Source: GCA-2746795 sp963747345 (lineage in GTDB: Bacteria; Chloroflexota; Anaerolineae; Promineifilales; Promineifilaceae). Taken from it: 64,000 nt of DNA. The stretch spans positions 62,001-126,000 of the forward strand of contig CAVVFA010000036.1 in the NCBI GenBank assembly GCA_963747345.1. Direction: 5' to 3'. Below, piece after piece: positions 26,115 to 36,253 of the stretch (position 1 is the stretch's first letter; every line of letters starts with the position of its first letter). The notes beneath the pieces were generated by a model. That model ran no database searches. It worked only from the letters and a program-made list of their open reading frames with translations, and was not told the origin of the DNA. A program made the translations under genes and the position numbers.

Positions 26115-27755
26115 ATGAAAAATTCATACCTTTGGTGGCAAACTGGCATCATCTATCAAATTTATCCACGCTCTTATCAAGACAGCAATGGTGACGGCAT
26201 TGGTGACTTGAACGGCATTCACCAACGACTCGATCATATCCAAAGTTTAGGTGTAAAAACGGTTTGGCTCTCGCCCATTTTCCCCTCACCCATGCACGAT
26301 TTCGGCTACGATGTGGCCGATTATGTGGGCATTCATCCCATGTTTGGCTCGATGGCCGATTTCGATGCGCTGTTGGCCGATGTACACGAACGGGGCATGA
26401 AGCTCATTCTCGACCTCGTGCCCAACCACAGTTCAGACGAACATGCATGGTTCAGAGAAAGCCGCAGCAGCCGCGACAACCCCAAGCGAGATTGGTACAT
26501 TTGGCGCGACCCAGCGCCGGATGGCGGGCCGCCCAACAACTGGCTCAGCTTCTTTGGCGGCCCTGCCTGGACCTTCGACGAGACCACCGGTCAATATTAC
26601 CTTCACCAATTCGTTACCCAACAGCCAGAACTCAACTACCGCCATCCCGATGTGTTGTCTGCCATGCTAGACATCATGCGTTTTTGGCTAGACAAAGGCG
26701 TCGATGGTTTCCGCGTCGATGTTATCTGGCTGATGCTCAAGGATGAACACCTGCGAGATGAGCCGTCCAACCCAGATTGGGATGGCGTGGATCCGTTTGG
26801 TAGTTTACAGCACATCTACACGCAAAATGTTCCCGGCATCCACGACATCGTGCGCCAAATGCGCGGCGTGTTGGATGAATATGATGAACGCATGATGGTC
26901 GGTGAGATTTATTTGCCGTATGACGAACTGACAAAATTCTACGGCCGTTCTCAAAACGAATGCCATCTCCCCTTCAACTTCCATCTCATCAACTACGATT
27001 GGAATGCACAGAAGGTACGGGGGTTGGTCGAGGCATACGAAGCCGCGCTGCCCGCTGATGGTTGGCCCAATTGGGTGTTGGGCAACCACGACCAACGCCG
27101 CATCGCCAGTCGTGTGGGGGCAGCACAAGCCCGTATCGCCACTATGCTGCTGCTCACCCTGCGCGGGACGCCCACCACCTATTATGGCGAAGAAATCGGC
27201 ATGGAGAATGTGGTTATTCCGCCCGAATTCATTCAAGACCCGCCAGCCGTCAATCAACCAGAAATCGCGGATGTGGTAGGTCGTGATCCAGAGCGCACGC
27301 CCATGCAATGGGACAGTTCCCCGAATGCAGGATTTACTCCGGCTGGGATCACGACCTGGCTGCCCCTCGCTGACGATTACCAACAGCGTAATGTTGTCGG
27401 GCAAGAGAGTGAGCCAACCTCGATGCTGAATTTATATCGCGCTTTAGCGAAGTTACGGCGAGAGGAGCCAGCTTTGAGTGTGGGCGATTATGCTTCAGTG
27501 GAAATGATCACTGAGCTTGTCGAAGTGATCACTGAGCTTGTCGAAGTGCCAATCTACGCCTATCAACGAACGAGCATCGGATCAGATACATTCCTCATCG
27601 TGCTCAATTTCGGCGATAATACACAATCCATTGACTTCAGCCACGTTGCCCCCCAAGCGACTATTGCCATTGCCACGGACATGCAACGAAAAGGCACGGT
27701 TACTTTAGCAAACCTGCTTATGAACCCAAACGAGGGACTTGTCCTTCGTTTATAA
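26115..27755 (+). CDS. GH13 alpha-glucosidase / oligo-1,6-glucosidase family enzyme
   Basis: Alpha-glucan hydrolase of 546 residues. Although the frame is open from 26031, I start at ATG 26115, preceded by TTGAGGG, because the conserved fold begins at once (YLWWQTGIIYQIYPRSYQDS). GH13 regions are present: DLVPNHSSDEH (region I), nucleophile in GFRVDVIWLM (region II), acid/base in MMVGEIYLPYDE (region III) and VLGNHDQRRIAS (region IV). Typical substrates are isomaltose, maltose or trehalose-type oligosaccharides. Cytoplasmic, no signal peptide. Oddity: near the C-terminus a 21-bp repeat is duplicated in frame (27506-27547), adding ITELVEV twice in a row. The 3' end overlaps the convergent kinase gene by 38 bases. 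Confidence 0.93.
   Translation: MKNSYLWWQTGIIYQIYPRSYQDSNGDGIGDLNGIHQRLDHIQSLGVKTVWLSPIFPSPMHDFGYDVADYVGIHPMFGSMADFDALLADVHERGMKLILDLVPNHSSDEHAWFRESRSSRDNPKRDWYIWRDPAPDGGPPNNWLSFFGGPAWTFDETTGQYYLHQFVTQQPELNYRHPDVLSAMLDIMRFWLDKGVDGFRVDVIWLMLKDEHLRDEPSNPDWDGVDPFGSLQHIYTQNVPGIHDIVRQMRGVLDEYDERMMVGEIYLPYDELTKFYGRSQNECHLPFNFHLINYDWNAQKVRGLVEAYEAALPADGWPNWVLGNHDQRRIASRVGAAQARIATMLLLTLRGTPTTYYGEEIGMENVVIPPEFIQDPPAVNQPEIADVVGRDPERTPMQWDSSPNAGFTPAGITTWLPLADDYQQRNVVGQESEPTSMLNLYRALAKLRREEPALSVGDYASVEMITELVEVITELVEVPIYAYQRTSIGSDTFLIVLNFGDNTQSIDFSHVAPQATIAIATDMQRKGTVTLANLLMNPNEGLVLRL
27506..27547 (+). repeat. Tandem 2 x 21-bp dispersed repeat inside the GH13 gene
   Basis: Two identical copies of a 21-mer (27506-27526 and 27527-27547), each containing TGAGCTTGTCGAA. 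The unit length keeps frame and encodes ITELVEV twice. The same core occurs twice in the intergenic region at 31676-31737. This looks like an REP-type or small mobile repeat that landed in a coding sequence, in a loop close to the C-terminal beta domain. Confidence 0.85.
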
Positions 27756-28669
27756 CCAGTATTATTTTTAATGCGGCTTCTCGTGTGGGTTGCGCCGTTG
27801 TGCCACCAGCAGCCTGGGTAGAAAGCGATCCACAGGCGAGAGCGAGTTCCAGGCTGTTGGCAAGCGACCACTGATTGATATAGCCGCATAAAAAGCCAGC
27901 ATTGAACGAGTCGCCTGCGCCTACTGTGTCTATGACTTTGACGGAAAACGGCCGTTTCCGAATCACCACATCGCCTTGCCTAACCAGCCCGCCATCAGCC
28001 CCCAATTTCACAGCCAGCGTAGGCACAATTTTTGCCAGCGCCGTCAAAGCTTCATCAAGCGAATCACAACCAGCCAGCCGTTTTGCTTCAGCGGCATTGG
28101 GAAGAAGCACATCACAATGCGGCAAGATTATGTCAGCCTGCCACTGCTCTCGCGGGTCCCAGTTGGTATCCAGTGAAGTGGTGACGTTGTGAGCGTGAGC
28201 AGCGGCAAAGAGTTCGGGCAAACCGTCACGCAAGCCATCTAACAAGAAGTAGCTGCCAACATGGAGATGGCGGGTTTGCGCCAACAAGTCGTGATTGATT
28301 TGATGGGGTTGGAGCGCGGCAATTGAGCCAGCATAGGTCAACATGGCGCGGTCGCCGTCCGGTTTTGCCAAAATGACGGTGAAGCCGGTTTGTAAGGTGG
28401 GGTCGATGAGGCAGTGGCTGGTATCGATACCCCGTTCTTGCATGGCTTCTAGCATAAAACGGCCGTACACATCATCCCCCACGACACCCACAAAAGCCAC
28501 TTTCAACCCTAGCCGTGCCGCGCCACAAGCGGTAATGACGGAAGAAGAGCCGATGGTCAGATCAGCCGCCTCAACCATCTTTTCCACCTGGCCGAAAACA
28601 GGCGTTACATCTGATTCCTCTTAGAATGATGTCGGGGTTGATTTCTCCGATAATTAGTAAATCAAACAT
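27718..28669 (-). CDS. PfkB-family carbohydrate kinase (single frameshift)
   Basis: Ribokinase/fructokinase-type sugar kinase, about 317 residues when repaired. The N-terminus lies in another frame: from ATG 28669 it reads MFDLLIIGEINPDIIL, the family opening, until about 28616, where one extra base shifts it; the rest continues as SDVTPVFGQVEKMVEAADLT. Downstream are the sugar-binding region (GSSSVITACGAARLGLKVAF), a possible ATP region and the catalytic signature IDTVGAGDSFNAGFLCGY with the anion-hole GAGD. It belongs to the sugar cluster and would phosphorylate the released monosaccharide; the specific sugar is not evident. The end overlaps the GH13 gene by 38 bases on the opposite strand. 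Confidence 0.85.
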
Positions 28670-28681
28670 TGTTTCTTCGTC

Positions 28682-30273
28682 TCAATTGGCTTCGTCAGCA
28701 CCAATATCAATTACATTTTGAATCCGAGTATCGCCATCCATATCGACACTGCCTGCTTCTGCCAGGTTTTTGCCGGCATCAATGGCGGGCGAAGTGGGTT
28801 GCAAGTGCAGATCGCCAGAGGCCGCATCCACCAAAAGCGGGTCGAGGCCGACAAGCCCGTTCACGTCATTACCAGTCGCCGCCTGATACGCCTCAAACGT
28901 ATCATAGGCAGTACCCTGCCAAATCCATGTACCGTCGGAGCCGCCGTCCAGCGCATAATACAGGTTATGGTCTACCACGTTATCCGTCATCACATCGCTC
29001 CAGCTTTCGATGAACAGGCGGGCTTCGTTGGCGAAAATGATGTTGTTCTGGATGAGATTGTGGCGTGTGTCGAACTGGATGTACAGTTCTGCGCCCCAAT
29101 CGCCCGCTGTGGCGTTGTTGTAGAGTGTATTATTCACAATCACACAGTCCTCGGTGCTGCCCCGTTCCTCGTCGTAGCCGCCAATGGCAATGCCCGCCTG
29201 GGTATTGTTGTAGATGAAGTTGTTGCGCAGGGTGATATGGCTGGTATTTTTGCCAGCCCACTCGCTTGCCAGTTCAACCCCTAAATTGGCATCGTGGATG
29301 ATATTGCGCTCGATGAGGATGTTCGTGCCGCCGTCTACATAAATGCCACCCGCGCTGCGTTCGTCCCCATAGGCAGGGATTGCCAAAGCTGTCAATGTTG
29401 TAGACAAGGTTGCCCACGACCACCCCGTCACGGGCACGATCTAGGTCAGGATTGGGATTCTGCCCTTCGTGGCCGATGAGGTCTATGCCAATATTGTCGT
29501 TGTCGTGGACACTGTTGTTGGATACGGTGAATTTTTCCACATTGCCATTTAAGACCATGGATTCACTCCAGCCAAACTTGCCGTGGTGAACTTCGTTGCC
29601 GTCAATGATGATGTTGTTTATGGAAGCGTCAGGGTCACGGCCGTAAACGGCAATGCCATGGGCGCCACATTCTTCGCAGCTATTTTCGATGTCGTGGACG
29701 TTATTATTGCGGATTTCGATGAACGCGCCGTTGCCCCGAATCCAAATTCCGGCCGGGAAGGCATCTGGGTCGCCGTCTGTTTTGAGGTTACGAATCTCAA
29801 AGCCAATCAGCCTGACATACGCCCGGTTCTCCATGACAACCAGCCCCATTTCGCCGCTGATGGGCAGGTCTGTGCCATCAATGATGGGCACATGACCTGC
29901 GTAGTTCTGTAAGGTGATGTACCCGTCATCAGCCGAGCCGCTGTTGGGGAAAGTCACGCTTTCGTTATAGATGCCATCCATCACATGGACGGTGCTGCCC
30001 GCATCCACGCGGTCCAGGGCAACTTGAATATGCCGCCAGGGAGACGCTTCGTCACCTGAGTTGGCATCGTCGCCGTTCACCGAGACGTAATAATCTTTCA
30101 CCGATGGCAGTGGTTCAGAAACTTGGCCAGTCTGGCTCAGAAATCTCCATTGGCTCAGACTCGGCAGTCGCTTGAGAATTGGCTTGTGTACATGCGCTCA
30201 TAGTTATGGCCATAACCATCGTTAAAAACAGGAAACGTAAGGGCATTGGATCTGAAAAAAGTTTGTTTAACAT
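28682..30273 (-). CDS. Right-handed beta-helix repeat lipoprotein (two frameshifts)
   Basis: Exported surface lipoprotein of about 530 residues. The start is in a frame not used by the main body: ATG 30273 gives a signal peptide with lipobox TMSAC (Cys about residue 28) and an acidic, Ser-rich linker. At about 30135 the frame moves, and the body begins YYVSVNGDDANSGDEASPWR, the usual entry to parallel beta-helix (pectate-lyase-like/NosD-like) proteins. Repeats such as IEIRNNNVHDIENS, FTVSNNSVHDNDNIG and ITLRNNFIYNNTQAG follow. A second shift occurs at about 29378, after which the helix resumes to the end (PAIDAGKNLAEAG; IGADEAN). A polysaccharide-binding or lyase role is inferred from fold and neighbours. 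Confidence 0.82.
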
Positions 30274-30314
30274 TTTAATTTTCCAATCTTACCGGCACGA
30301 AACCATCGTTGCGC

Positions 30315-31630
30315 TTACAACTGAAGGAAGTCTGGTAAGTAATCACGTTGTACGCTTGCCATTTCATCAAACATGGCCCGAATTTCAGCTAAGGAACAGA
30401 CGGCAGCGGTCAGGGGATCAAGCATCAAGGCATGGACGGCGGCTTCTCGATTTTGCTCCAAAACGGCCGTTGCTACCAAATCATGAAATGCCATATGCTG
30501 AGCATCCAAGGCGGCCAAATGAGTGGGTAGTGGTCCAAAATGGGTGGGCTGCACTCCTTTTTTGTCCACCAGACAAGCCACTTCCACCACCCCATCGTGA
30601 GGCAGGTTGTCAATCAGCCCTGTGTTGAGGACGTTGCCATAAATGACGGATGGTTTCCCGGTTTCTATGCCTTCGATGATGACTGAAGCAAATTCTGGGC
30701 CGCGCACCATCTCGAATTCTTTCGCACCGGAGAGGTAATCGCGGATTTCTTGGGCAGATTCTTCCAGCCACATCGGCCAGTTGTTGGCATAAAATCCACT
30801 TTCGCCCCGATATTCTGACCGCATATATTTCTCGAACGAGATCGGGCCGTTTGCGGAAATAGCCCGTGTACTCAGATGTATGTCCGCTGGATTCCGTCAC
30901 AAACGCGCCGAGATGTTTCATCATTTCAAAGCGCACTGGGTCCTGCTCGTAAATATCGGGCCGTTCGATGATGCGTTGGCTTAAAACAGGATACAAATCC
31001 TGCCCATTTCGTTCCAATTTGGTAAACCAGGCCAGATGGTTGATGCCCGCCGCCCGCCAATCAATTTCGTCCCACGGAATATCGAGGTATTCAGCCAACT
31101 GGAAGCTGGTGTTCTGGATGGAATGACACAGCCCCACAATTGGCAGCCCGCTGGCACGCACGCCCGTGAGCACTGTGAGCGACATGGGATTGGTGTAATT
31201 CATGACCATCGCGTGCGGTGCCAGCCGTTTCACATCGGCCAAAATATCAATCCAGGCTGGCAAGGTGCGCAGCGATTTGAACAGACCACCAGGGCCGATG
31301 GTGTCGCCGATGCACTGATCGACACCGTATTTCATGGGAATATCGTAATCATGGCGCACGTTTTCTCGTCCAGCTACTTCAATCGTGTTGATAACGTAAT
31401 GGCTGCCCGGCAAAACGGCCGTTGCTGTCTGTGCTGGCTTCAATCGTCCAATTTCGACCACTCTGTTGAACTAAAAATTCAGCCATCTGGTGGGCTAATT
31501 CCAACCGTCCGGCATGAATATCTACCAGGGCGAATGTGCCTTCATCTAATCCTGGCGTACATAAAATGTCAGTCATAATTTCGGTAGCAAAGACAGCGCT
31601 GCCTGCTCCGATAATGGTTACTTTTGGCAT
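30315..31630 (-). CDS. melA: MelA-type GH4 alpha-galactosidase (two frameshifts)
   Basis: NAD+- and Mn2+-dependent family-4 glycosidase that cleaves alpha-galactosides by an oxidation/elimination mechanism in the cytoplasm; about 438 residues when repaired. ATG 31630 follows AGGAG. The N-terminal dinucleotide motif is IIGAGSAVFATEI. After a shift at about 31419, inside an AACGGCCGTT copy, come NYTNPMSL, the metal-binding Cys in GLCHSIQNTSFQLAEYL and GINHLAWFTKLE. A second shift at about 30840 leads to ESGFYANNWP, TGKPSVIYGNVLNTGLIDNL and VVEVACLVDKKGVQP, which match E. coli-type MelA closely. It lies between the sugar importer and the beta-helix lipoprotein, so it probably acts on the imported oligosaccharide. 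Confidence 0.88.
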
Positions 31631-31675
31631 GTTTTCTCCTCATTGATGTATTTTCTAAATAATTGGGGCGACGAG

Positions 31676-31737
31676 GCCTGAGCTTGTCGAAGGCCGTTGG
31701 TTCGGGCAAGCCGTTGGTTTCGACAGGCTCAACCAAC
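31676..31737. repeat. Two copies of the TGAGC(T/C)TGTCGAA dispersed repeat
   Basis: GCCTGAGCTTGTCGAAGGC at 31676-31694 and, on the other strand, the core in 31713-31737, which is flanked by perfect arms GTTGGTT and AACCAAC. The pair faces each other between the importer and melA. The same core is duplicated inside the GH13 gene. Confidence 0.8.
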
Positions 31738-31790
31738 TCCGCCGCGATTTATTGAGATGGTATTCGTTGATCATAATAATTTATGGCTCG

Positions 31791-32654
31791 TTATCCCTTC
31801 ATGCCCGACAGCGTTAAGCCACGCACAATCCAACGCTGTGACAGCAAAAAGACAACTAAAATAGGTAGAATGACCAGTACCGAAGCGGTCATACTCAGGT
31901 GAATCTGGTTTGAATGTTGGGTGGTGTACCACGTTAAAATAATGGGCAGGGTGCGCACGTCTTGTTCGGTGAGCACAATTAGCGGCCAAAGATAGGCATT
32001 CCAGTTTGACATGAAGGTGAGCATACCCAATGTTGCCAGGGCTGGGCCTAATTGCGGCAGGGCAATAGAGCGGTAAATACGCCATTCACCTGCCCCATCT
32101 ACCCGTCCCGCATCCAGCATCTCGCTAGGGATGGATTTGGCAAATTGGGTGACAAGGAAGATGCCAAAGGCACTGATGGCCGAGGGAATAATGAGACCAG
32201 CCAGATTGTTCAACAAACCGAGCTTTACTAGAATTAGATAGCCCGGAATCATGGTCACCTGAAAAGGGATCATCATTGTCGCCAAAATGAACCAGAAGAG
32301 AATGCGTTTTCCCTTAAATTCATATTTGGCAAAGATGAAACCAAACAAGGAACTGGTAAACAGTACCAGTGCCGTGTTGCTGATGGCGATGATCATCGAG
32401 TTCCGGTAGAACAAACCCAGCGGTAGTTGCGGATCGTTGAAGATAGTTTTGTAATTCTCTAGCGTAAATTCGTTCGGGAAAAAAGTGGGCGGCACCTGAC
32501 GTACTTCTGCCCCTGTTTTGAATGTCGCCAAAATCATCCAGATGAAGGGCATGACGGCGATGATACTGCCTAAAATGAGAATGACGTAGACAAGGAAACG
32601 CCCGATGGAAAACTTTTTGGCACTGGTTTTTTTGGGGGAAACGGCCGTTTTCAT
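31791..32654 (-). CDS. Sugar ABC transporter permease (MalG/CUT1 type)
   Basis: Inner-membrane subunit of a carbohydrate importer, 287 residues from ATG 32654, chosen because GGGAG lies eight bases upstream and the upstream permease gene stops two bases before it. Six membrane segments are visible; the EAA loop that contacts the ATPase is DAGRVDGAGEWRIYRSIALP (about residue 190). The C-terminus is VRGLTLSGMKG, typical of MalG-like permeases. No ATPase gene is in the cluster, so a shared MsmK-like ATPase elsewhere is expected. Confidence 0.93.
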   Translation of the reverse strand: MKTAVSPKKTSAKKFSIGRFLVYVILILGSIIAVMPFIWMILATFKTGAEVRQVPPTFFPNEFTLENYKTIFNDPQLPLGLFYRNSMIIAISNTALVLFTSSLFGFIFAKYEFKGKRILFWFILATMMIPFQVTMIPGYLILVKLGLLNNLAGLIIPSAISAFGIFLVTQFAKSIPSEMLDAGRVDGAGEWRIYRSIALPQLGPALATLGMLTFMSNWNAYLWPLIVLTEQDVRTLPIILTWYTTQHSNQIHLSMTASVLVILPILVVFLLSQRWIVRGLTLSGMKG

Positions 32655-32656
32655 AT

Positions 32657-33675
32657 CTAATACTCCCAATCACTTCTTAATAGTCGATTTTGCATGGCAG
32701 AAATGAGCAAAACCAGCAAAAAGAGCACGATAGAAACGGCCGCCGCCCACCCCATCCGTTGATAGCGAAAGGCACTTTCATAAATATCAATCACCATCAC
32801 CCGTGTTTGCAAATTGGGGCCACCTCGGGTCATCACCTGAATGATGTCAAAAACCTGGAAGGCAGAAATCATCGTCAAGATGGCCGCAAGCAAGATGGTG
32901 GGACTTAGCAGAGGCAGCGTGATTTTAAAGAATTGTTGACTGCCGCTGGCCCCATCCATTACCGACGCATCTTTGATACTTTCCGGGATGGCTTGCAAAG
33001 CAGCAATAAAAATGATGAGGTTGTAGCCAATATCCATCCACAAGTAGGCAAAAATCACCGCCAACAAAGCAACGGGAATACCTCCACGACTAAATTTTGA
33101 TCGCCAGTCCAGTTAATCACCTGCAATTTGCCGGTGATTTGAGTGAGAAAGCCATTGAATAGACCGCGCTGCGGGTGCAGGATGTAGCCCCACATAATGG
33201 CAACGCCGACGGCTGAGGTGACGATGGGTAAAAAGAAAATGGTGCGGAACGCGATGCGCAGTCGCCGCCCTACTGATTCAATCATGGCGGCTAAGGGCAG
33301 GGTAATGGCTAAATTCAGCGGCACGACCAGGAAGGCAAACAGGAGTGTGGTTTTGACGCTGAGATGGAACTGCTGCACTTCCAACGGGGCAGTCGCGCTA
33401 AAGTCGAGCATGGCGCGGAAATGCTGCAAGCCCACAAAGGGATTGTCACCCCCGAGACCCAAGATGGGGCCACCCTGACGACGGGCGCTGTACTCGAAGA
33501 AAGCCAGAGCTATTGCCCACAGAATGGGCAGCACACTGAAAAACGCCAAATATAAGACCATGGGGATAACGGCCGTTGTCACAAATGTGCGCTTAGAGCC
33601 ATCTCGCCCTTTCCCAATCTGCCAAAAACGGCGTTTCGGTGGCGACTCAGGAGGGGGAGAAGTTGAAAGTTCCAT
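32657..33675 (-). CDS. Sugar ABC transporter permease (MalF/CUT1 type; single frameshift)
   Basis: Partner permease of the carbohydrate importer, about 339 residues when repaired. From ATG 33675 (or 33687) the N-terminal cytoplasmic tail is followed by a membrane segment (PMVLYLAFFSVLPILWAIAL), then LNLAITLPLAAMIESVGRRL and FRTIFFLPIVTSAVGVAI. At about 33085 one base is missing near GTGGAGG; the frame then gives GGIPVALLAVIFAYLWMDIG and the EAA loop IPESIKDASVMDGASG. Ends two bases before the MalG-type gene, so the two are coupled. Confidence 0.88.
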
Positions 33676-33742
33676 AAAATGCCCCATTGGGTCATGGGTA
33701 TGCTGGTAAAGTTGCCAGCATACCCACGATATTTCAACCTAA

Positions 33743-35105
33743 CTATTGCATCGATTCGTTCACTTGTTGGTCAATGGTTGTTAACGTTTCTTCCAGGCTC
33801 ATATTGCCTTGCAAGAAATTGAGGATATTGGGATAGGTAATTTCATACCAAACCAGATCACGATCCGGGAAGGCTCCTTCAAACTGAGCCTGTGGCAATA
33901 TCTTTAAAAACGGGGCAAAGTGGGCAAATTGAGCCACCAAAGCCTCACCATTTGCGCCTTCCGCATTTGCTTTGAGGGCGGGCAAGGTGCCAGAAGCCAA
34001 ATTCCACTGCACGGCATTATCCGCATTGAGGGCGGCAAACTTCACAAAATCCCAGGCAACATCTTGCGCTTTGCTGTTTTCGGCAACCGTCAGACCCCAG
34101 CCAGATGCCGCTACCAACGCATCTTCACCAGCCGAGGGCAATGGCACGTATTGCGTAACTGCTGCCATCTCTGGGTAATCAACACCATATTCTGGCACAA
34201 CCCAAGGACCGACTAACCCAATAGCACTGCTGCCATCAAAGTAAGAATCGCCTACCCAATTGATTTCGTCATTGAAAAGAACAGGGTCTACCAAACCTTC
34301 ATCGACAAACCGCTTCATCAACTCCAATGCCGCTTTGCCTTCTGGCGTATTGACGGAAAAACCGTCATCCGTCAGGTATTGACCGCCATTTTGCAGAATG
34401 AGCGAATAAAAAGTGGCGGCCATACCATCGGAACCAGTGAAGTTGTAGCCAGCGCGGATCATGTTGCCATCGACTATTTCCGCCATAGCTTGCGCATCAG
34501 CAATAAAATCATCCCAGGTTGCCCACCCATCGGTGATGTCTGTCAGACCCATTTCTTCGGCCAATTGGGTGTTGACAAGGGCTGCGCCATATTCGATGTT
34601 GAATTCTTGCGGCACGCCATACAATTTGTCGCCACAGGTGTAACCACCGATTTGCGCGGGAAAAATAGCGGCTTGGGCGTCAGCCAACGAGATAACATCT
34701 TCTGGCATGGCGGCCAAATTGCCACCTTCGGCATAACTGCATACCCAGGAGCCAAACATTTGCATCACGTCTGCTTCTGTGCCGGCGGGCAAAGAAGTTT
34801 GTAAGGTTTGGATGTAGGTATCGTAGTCAAAGGTTTCGAGTTCGATGGTGACATTGGGGTGTTCGGCCACGTAAGCATCAATCAATGCTTGATAGCCGCT
34901 GTTGAAGGCATCGTTCTGGTGCGTCCACAGCCGGATGGTGACGGCTTCAGCCACGGCCGTTTCTGCGGAATCGGCGGGTTGACTGCTATCGCTGCTGCTG
35001 GGAGCGGTGGTGCACTGCTGCTGGGGTGGCTGATTTTCCACCACAAGCGACAAGAGACAGCCCCATCAATAAAACGAACAGACCAAGCAAAACGTTTTTC
35101 TTCAT
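33743..35105 (-). CDS. Sugar ABC substrate-binding lipoprotein (family 1; single frameshift)
   Basis: Binding protein of the importer, about 454 residues. The true start is ATG 35105, behind GAGGAGATA, giving a signal peptide with lipobox LSLVAC followed by GG. In the first 35 residues, between about 35000 and 35030, a single-base change in a repetitive GCAGCAGCAG-like stretch shifts the frame; the body continues SSSDSSQPADSAETAV and VTIRLWTHQNDAFNSGYQAL, the family-1 opening. The central and C-terminal parts (GVPQEFNIEYGAALVN; IGLVGPWVVPEYGVDYPEM) are typical of CUT1 solute-binding proteins. It is transcribed first among the three transporter genes. Confidence 0.9.
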
Positions 35106-35161
35106 CACTTATCTCCTCTGAATCGGGACGTATTCTGAACGACTGAAATACGTCTACTTAA

Positions 35162-36196
35162 CTAAAATACGGCTGGGTCTAGGTAGACAACGGCCGTTAA
35201 ATGACGTGGATTATCCGGATCAAGCCCTTTGGAGATGGCGCGATGGTAGGCCAGTAGTTGGAGTGATGGTAAATAGAGAATGGGGGTCGCCCACGTGGGC
35301 AAATCAGCAGGCAGCACAATATCACCACCACCTACAGAGAGAGAAACGGCCGTTGCCCCTTTTTCAGCCATCTCAGCCAGCACTTGTTGTTCATGCGTAA
35401 CGGCCGTTGGCGAAACAAGCCCAAAAATCGCTACTTCCTCAATCGCCATAGACATAGGGCCATGCCGGTACTCCATAAAATGGAAGGCTTGCGCCATTGT
35501 CAGCGACATTTCCGTCATCTTGAGCATCGCCTCATTCGCCAGGCCAAACAGCGGCCCAGAACCGAGGAACGCAAACCGTGTGATCTCCTCTCGTGCTGCC
35601 ACTTGTTGCACAAGCGATTCTGTTTGGGCGATGAGTGCTTTGCCATAATCCGGCAGTTTGGGCAAAACCGACAGGTCTGCCCCGCCGATAAGCGCCGCCA
35701 AGGCTTGCGCCATTAACAACATGCTGGTAAAGGAACGTGTTTGCGCCACACTTTGTTCTTGCGCGGTCACAATCGGCAAAACAATATCCGACATCTGGGC
35801 CATGGGGCTTTCGGGATAGCAAGTGATTGTCCAAACGGCCGTTCCCCCCTGTTTTCGGAAATTAGAAATGGCGGCAATCGTTTCCGTGGTCGTGCCGGAG
35901 CGCGAGATGGCTACCAGCAAGGTATTGGCGGGATCGCTGATGACACCCTCGCCAAATAACAACAGTTCAGAAGCCGGACAAGCCCGGGATGGCACGCCCG
36001 TTAGCTGCTGAAACAGTGTCGCCGCCGTCAATGATAAATAATGGGTGGAACCGCAGCCAGTAAAGACAACCTGTTTCGGCTGAAGGGCTTGCCATTGGCG
36101 GCTGAGACTGGGAGCAACCGCTGCAAATGCCGTCAGTGCCTCAGCCCAGGCTGCGGTTTGAGTCGTGATTTCGGTATAACTGTATTGTCCGTTCAT
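35162..36196 (-). CDS. SIS-domain sugar isomerase/deaminase-like protein
   Basis: Cytoplasmic 344-residue protein with two sugar-isomerase (SIS) domains, as in the isomerase half of GlmS and in AgaS. First domain: VVFTGCGSTHYLSLTAATLF (about residue 44) and AISRSGTTTETIAA; second: FLGSGPLFGLANEAMLKM and FHFMEYRHGPMSM, which includes the E-x-x-H-G motif of aldose-ketose isomerising members. ATG 36196 is preceded by AAGGAAC. The gene follows the DeoR gene and precedes the importer, so it likely converts an amino- or keto-sugar phosphate in the same pathway. Confidence 0.87.
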   Translation of the reverse strand: MNGQYSYTEITTQTAAWAEALTAFAAVAPSLSRQWQALQPKQVVFTGCGSTHYLSLTAATLFQQLTGVPSRACPASELLLFGEGVISDPANTLLVAISRSGTTTETIAAISNFRKQGGTAVWTITCYPESPMAQMSDIVLPIVTAQEQSVAQTRSFTSMLLMAQALAALIGGADLSVLPKLPDYGKALIAQTESLVQQVAAREEITRFAFLGSGPLFGLANEAMLKMTEMSLTMAQAFHFMEYRHGPMSMAIEEVAIFGLVSPTAVTHEQQVLAEMAEKGATAVSLSVGGGDIVLPADLPTWATPILYLPSLQLLAYHRAISKGLDPDNPRHLTAVVYLDPAVF

Positions 36197-36253
36197 AAAG
36201 TTCCTTGCCTATTGATAGAATGAACCATGCTCAAAATCCATCAAATCCTCGGC

